DNA from: Leadbettera azotonutricia ZAS-9
Lineage (GTDB): Bacteria; Spirochaetota; Spirochaetia; Treponematales; Breznakiellaceae
Direction of reading: 5' to 3'
NCBI RefSeq assembly: GCF_000214355.1
Contig: NC_015577.1
Coordinates: 682,001-746,000 of the forward strand
Length of the DNA stretch: 64,000 nucleotides
The notes below the pieces were generated by a model that saw nothing but the letters and a program-made list of their open reading frames with translations, searched no databases and was not told the origin of the DNA. This document shows positions 62,581 through 64,000 of this stretch, piece by piece. Within the stretch, counting starts at the first letter, position 1, and each line of letters opens with the position of its first letter. The position numbers and the translations under genes are program-made.

Positions 62581-62609
62581 AAGAGGGAAACATCAGATTC
62601 AGTTTGCAG

Positions 62610-63635
62610 CTATTCTGCGGGCAATTCTTCCAGTTTAAAGAGATTCTGTCTCAGGGGTATGTCCCCGCCTTCCTCCGGGCTTTCATAAAATGAGATAAAT
62701 GCATTGCTGTTTACCACAGCCAGCGCGTCTGCCGCAGCATTAACCGCAATGCGGTTCTGTTCAGCAGGAGTAAAAGCCCGGCAGCTGGGGCAGGAGCACC
62801 ATGACTTTTCCCCGCCCTTGTCCGGCCAGAGGTGGAAAACCTTTACATTTTTTGAAAGGCGGAAATACTTTTCAGCTTCAGTCCTGATAATTTTAATTGT
62901 TTCGTGATTGGTGGGGCAAAAATTGATTCTTTTCTGCCGTTTTCCTTCCTCCATGCGGAAAAGCTCTTTGTGGAAGAGAAAGAGCTTCCTCGGGAGAAGC
63001 AGCGAAAGCTCCCTGCCGCCCCCTTCAATAAGCAAGGCATAGTCGTCGGCAAGTTTTGGCGCTTTGTCAAGACATTCGAGGGGGAATACCAGAGCATCGT
63101 ATTTATTTCTTGCGGCCCAGGCAACGAAGGCTTCACGTTTTTTGGAAGATTTCAGCGAAGTTTTTTTTGTTTTAACCACAAAACGGTGCCATGGCGCTTT
63201 TTTCAGATCTTCGCCTTCAAATTTTGATGGTTGATATGCGCCGTTTGTTTTGAAGGGGTATATATCATTTTCAGCAGGGGAGGGGAGTACCTCTTTTCCG
63301 GGTTCAGGCCAGCTTATTCCCAATGAAAGCAGAAAATCATAGACGCCCTTGCAGAGCCCCCTGGGGGATTCGCCGAAGATTTCCACCCTTGCGGCGCCTG
63401 CCCTCCAGGTAAAACCGTTCCGCTCAGGCCCGGCATTTTCACTATTGAGAACGATGACGGGAACGCTTTCAGGGGGAGCATCTCCCGAAGCGTCAAGAAG
63501 CGCAGGGGCGTCCTGCCCCTTGTCTTTGCGCAGCAGGGCTATGCACCGGGAAATATCTTCAGCCCCTTTTTTTGCAGCGGCCGAGTTTGGAGGGACTAAA
63601 ATGGCCCATTCTTTGGAAACATCAAAACCTGCCAT
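62610..63635 (-). CDS. DUF4838-like (glycoside-hydrolase-associated) protein
   Basis: A 341-residue protein. The N-terminal half is like the alpha-glucuronidase N-domain (FGESPRGLCKGVYDFLLSLGISWPEPG), and the C-terminal part has the NFCPTNHETIKII and WPDKGGEKSWCSCPSCRAF motifs of DUF4838, a family found with carbohydrate-active enzymes. It lacks a signal peptide and is shorter than most family members, so it may be an intracellular or truncated form. It is 15 bp downstream of the Ldh-type gene in the same direction, probably one operon. Confidence 0.65.
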   Translation of the reverse strand: MAGFDVSKEWAILVPPNSAAAKKGAEDISRCIALLRKDKGQDAPALLDASGDAPPESVPVIVLNSENAGPERNGFTWRAGAARVEIFGESPRGLCKGVYDFLLSLGISWPEPGKEVLPSPAENDIYPFKTNGAYQPSKFEGEDLKKAPWHRFVVKTKKTSLKSSKKREAFVAWAARNKYDALVFPLECLDKAPKLADDYALLIEGGGRELSLLLPRKLFLFHKELFRMEEGKRQKRINFCPTNHETIKIIRTEAEKYFRLSKNVKVFHLWPDKGGEKSWCSCPSCRAFTPAEQNRIAVNAAADALAVVNSNAFISFYESPEEGGDIPLRQNLFKLEELPAE

Positions 63636-63650
63636 GTTCGGTGGTGTGCC

Positions 63651-64000
63651 TTATTTCTCCCAGGAGAATGTGAACTTCACCTTCCACTCATCCCTGGCAG
63701 CTTCAAGGGAAGTACGGACCGCGGGGTTGAGGGGGATGCCCTTCTTGCTCCTGTCCAAATATGCAATATATTCCTTTTCACCTGCTGTGTAGATACGGCT
63801 TTGGCCTTCCGCTTTTTTGGAAGCCCGAAGTTCCCGCAGTATATCGCCTGAAGTTTTTTTGAAAGCCCCAGGGTCGGTAAATGCCTCTATTTTGATCGCA
63901 ATGAACCAATGCCCCAGGTGGTAAGGTCTGTGGCTGCCATCGGCATTGATACCGGTGAGGGTCTTGAGGAAGGAACCGCCCTGGAGGGCAGCTGACAGTA
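63651..64000 (-). CDS. Malate/L-lactate dehydrogenase family (Ldh/YlbC-type) oxidoreductase, C-terminal part
   Basis: The frame is open to the right edge and ends at TAA (63651-63653), giving about 115 C-terminal residues. SFLKTLTGINADGSHRPY, HLGHWFIAIKIEAFTD, GDILRELRASKK and the IYTAGEKEY loop are hallmarks of the Ldh_2 NAD(P)-dependent 2-oxo/2-hydroxy acid dehydrogenases (malate, lactate, 2,3-diketogulonate types). The catalytic and cofactor half lies outside the window, so the substrate is undetermined. Followed by the DUF4838-like gene. Confidence 0.82.
   Translation of the reverse strand, partial: LSAALQGGSFLKTLTGINADGSHRPYHLGHWFIAIKIEAFTDPGAFKKTSGDILRELRASKKAEGQSRIYTAGEKEYIAYLDRSKKGIPLNPAVRTSLEAARDEWKVKFTFSWEK

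Noticed and set aside
1-64000. Search for insertion sequences, prophage genes or rRNA
   Set aside because: No transposase, integrase, phage structural gene or rRNA segment was recognised on either strand.

Overview
The window reads as a stretch of chromosome from a host-associated, H2/CO2-acetogenic spirochaete. The closest match I know is the termite-gut species Treponema primitia. That assignment is inference from gene content: a complete bacterial CO dehydrogenase/acetyl-CoA synthase operon next to many Treponema-like lipoprotein, TPR and two-component genes. No rRNA marker is present.

Layout. (1) 1-269: end of a uroporphyrinogen-decarboxylase-family gene. (2) 270-13466: an accessory locus ending at the 3' side of a tRNA-Leu. 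It holds a membrane Rossmann/RyR-domain protein, a 2097-residue DUF4062-NACHT-TPR-SecA-like-TPR fusion, and a 1383-residue paralogue that kept the P-loop module, lost DUF4062 and carries about 26 TPRs. This looks like a STAND-type (NACHT plus repeat sensor) conflict or defence operon. The SecA-like motor nested inside a TPR array is the most unusual feature of the window. (3) 13520-20328: housekeeping genes (DUF1015, rpoN-hpf, glutathione peroxidase divergent from marR and a nitroreductase, uvrC). (4) 20358-26626: a corrinoid module with a DUF2284 protein, a B12-binding protein, two ferredoxin/ASKHA corrinoid activators flanking a CooC-like ATPase, and a DUF3786 protein. (5) 26870-27441: vapBC. 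(6) 27691-33127: two lipoproteins sharing a duplicated ~100-bp upstream region, the first with a poly-C tract that breaks its signal peptide; then a response regulator, a membrane protein and a histidine kinase. (7) 33117-43662: a LacI-controlled divergent sugar locus with an ABC transporter lacking its ATPase, plus paired epimerase-like and URO-D-like enzymes. (8) 43659-53198: an orphan pterin-binding methyltransferase gene, then acsA-cooC-acsB-acsD-acsC-acsE, a His-rich protein and cooT. (9) 53199-64000: toxin-antitoxin remnants, a frameshifted LamG/FnIII secreted protein, a TPR protein, an HDOD/MBL/hybrid kinase/response-regulator operon, a DUF4838-like protein and the end of an Ldh-type dehydrogenase.

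How the genes work together. The acs operon encodes the carbonyl branch of the Wood-Ljungdahl pathway and its nickel-handling accessories. Region 4 supplies the ATP-driven reductive reactivation of Co(II) corrinoid that AcsCD needs, but sits about 20 kb away and also carries a methyl-accepting corrinoid protein without a dedicated methyltransferase. The URO-D-like and pterin-binding genes elsewhere in the window are candidates to complete a methyl-transfer route. The sugar locus would feed heterotrophic carbon under LacI control through two matching operators 180 bp apart.
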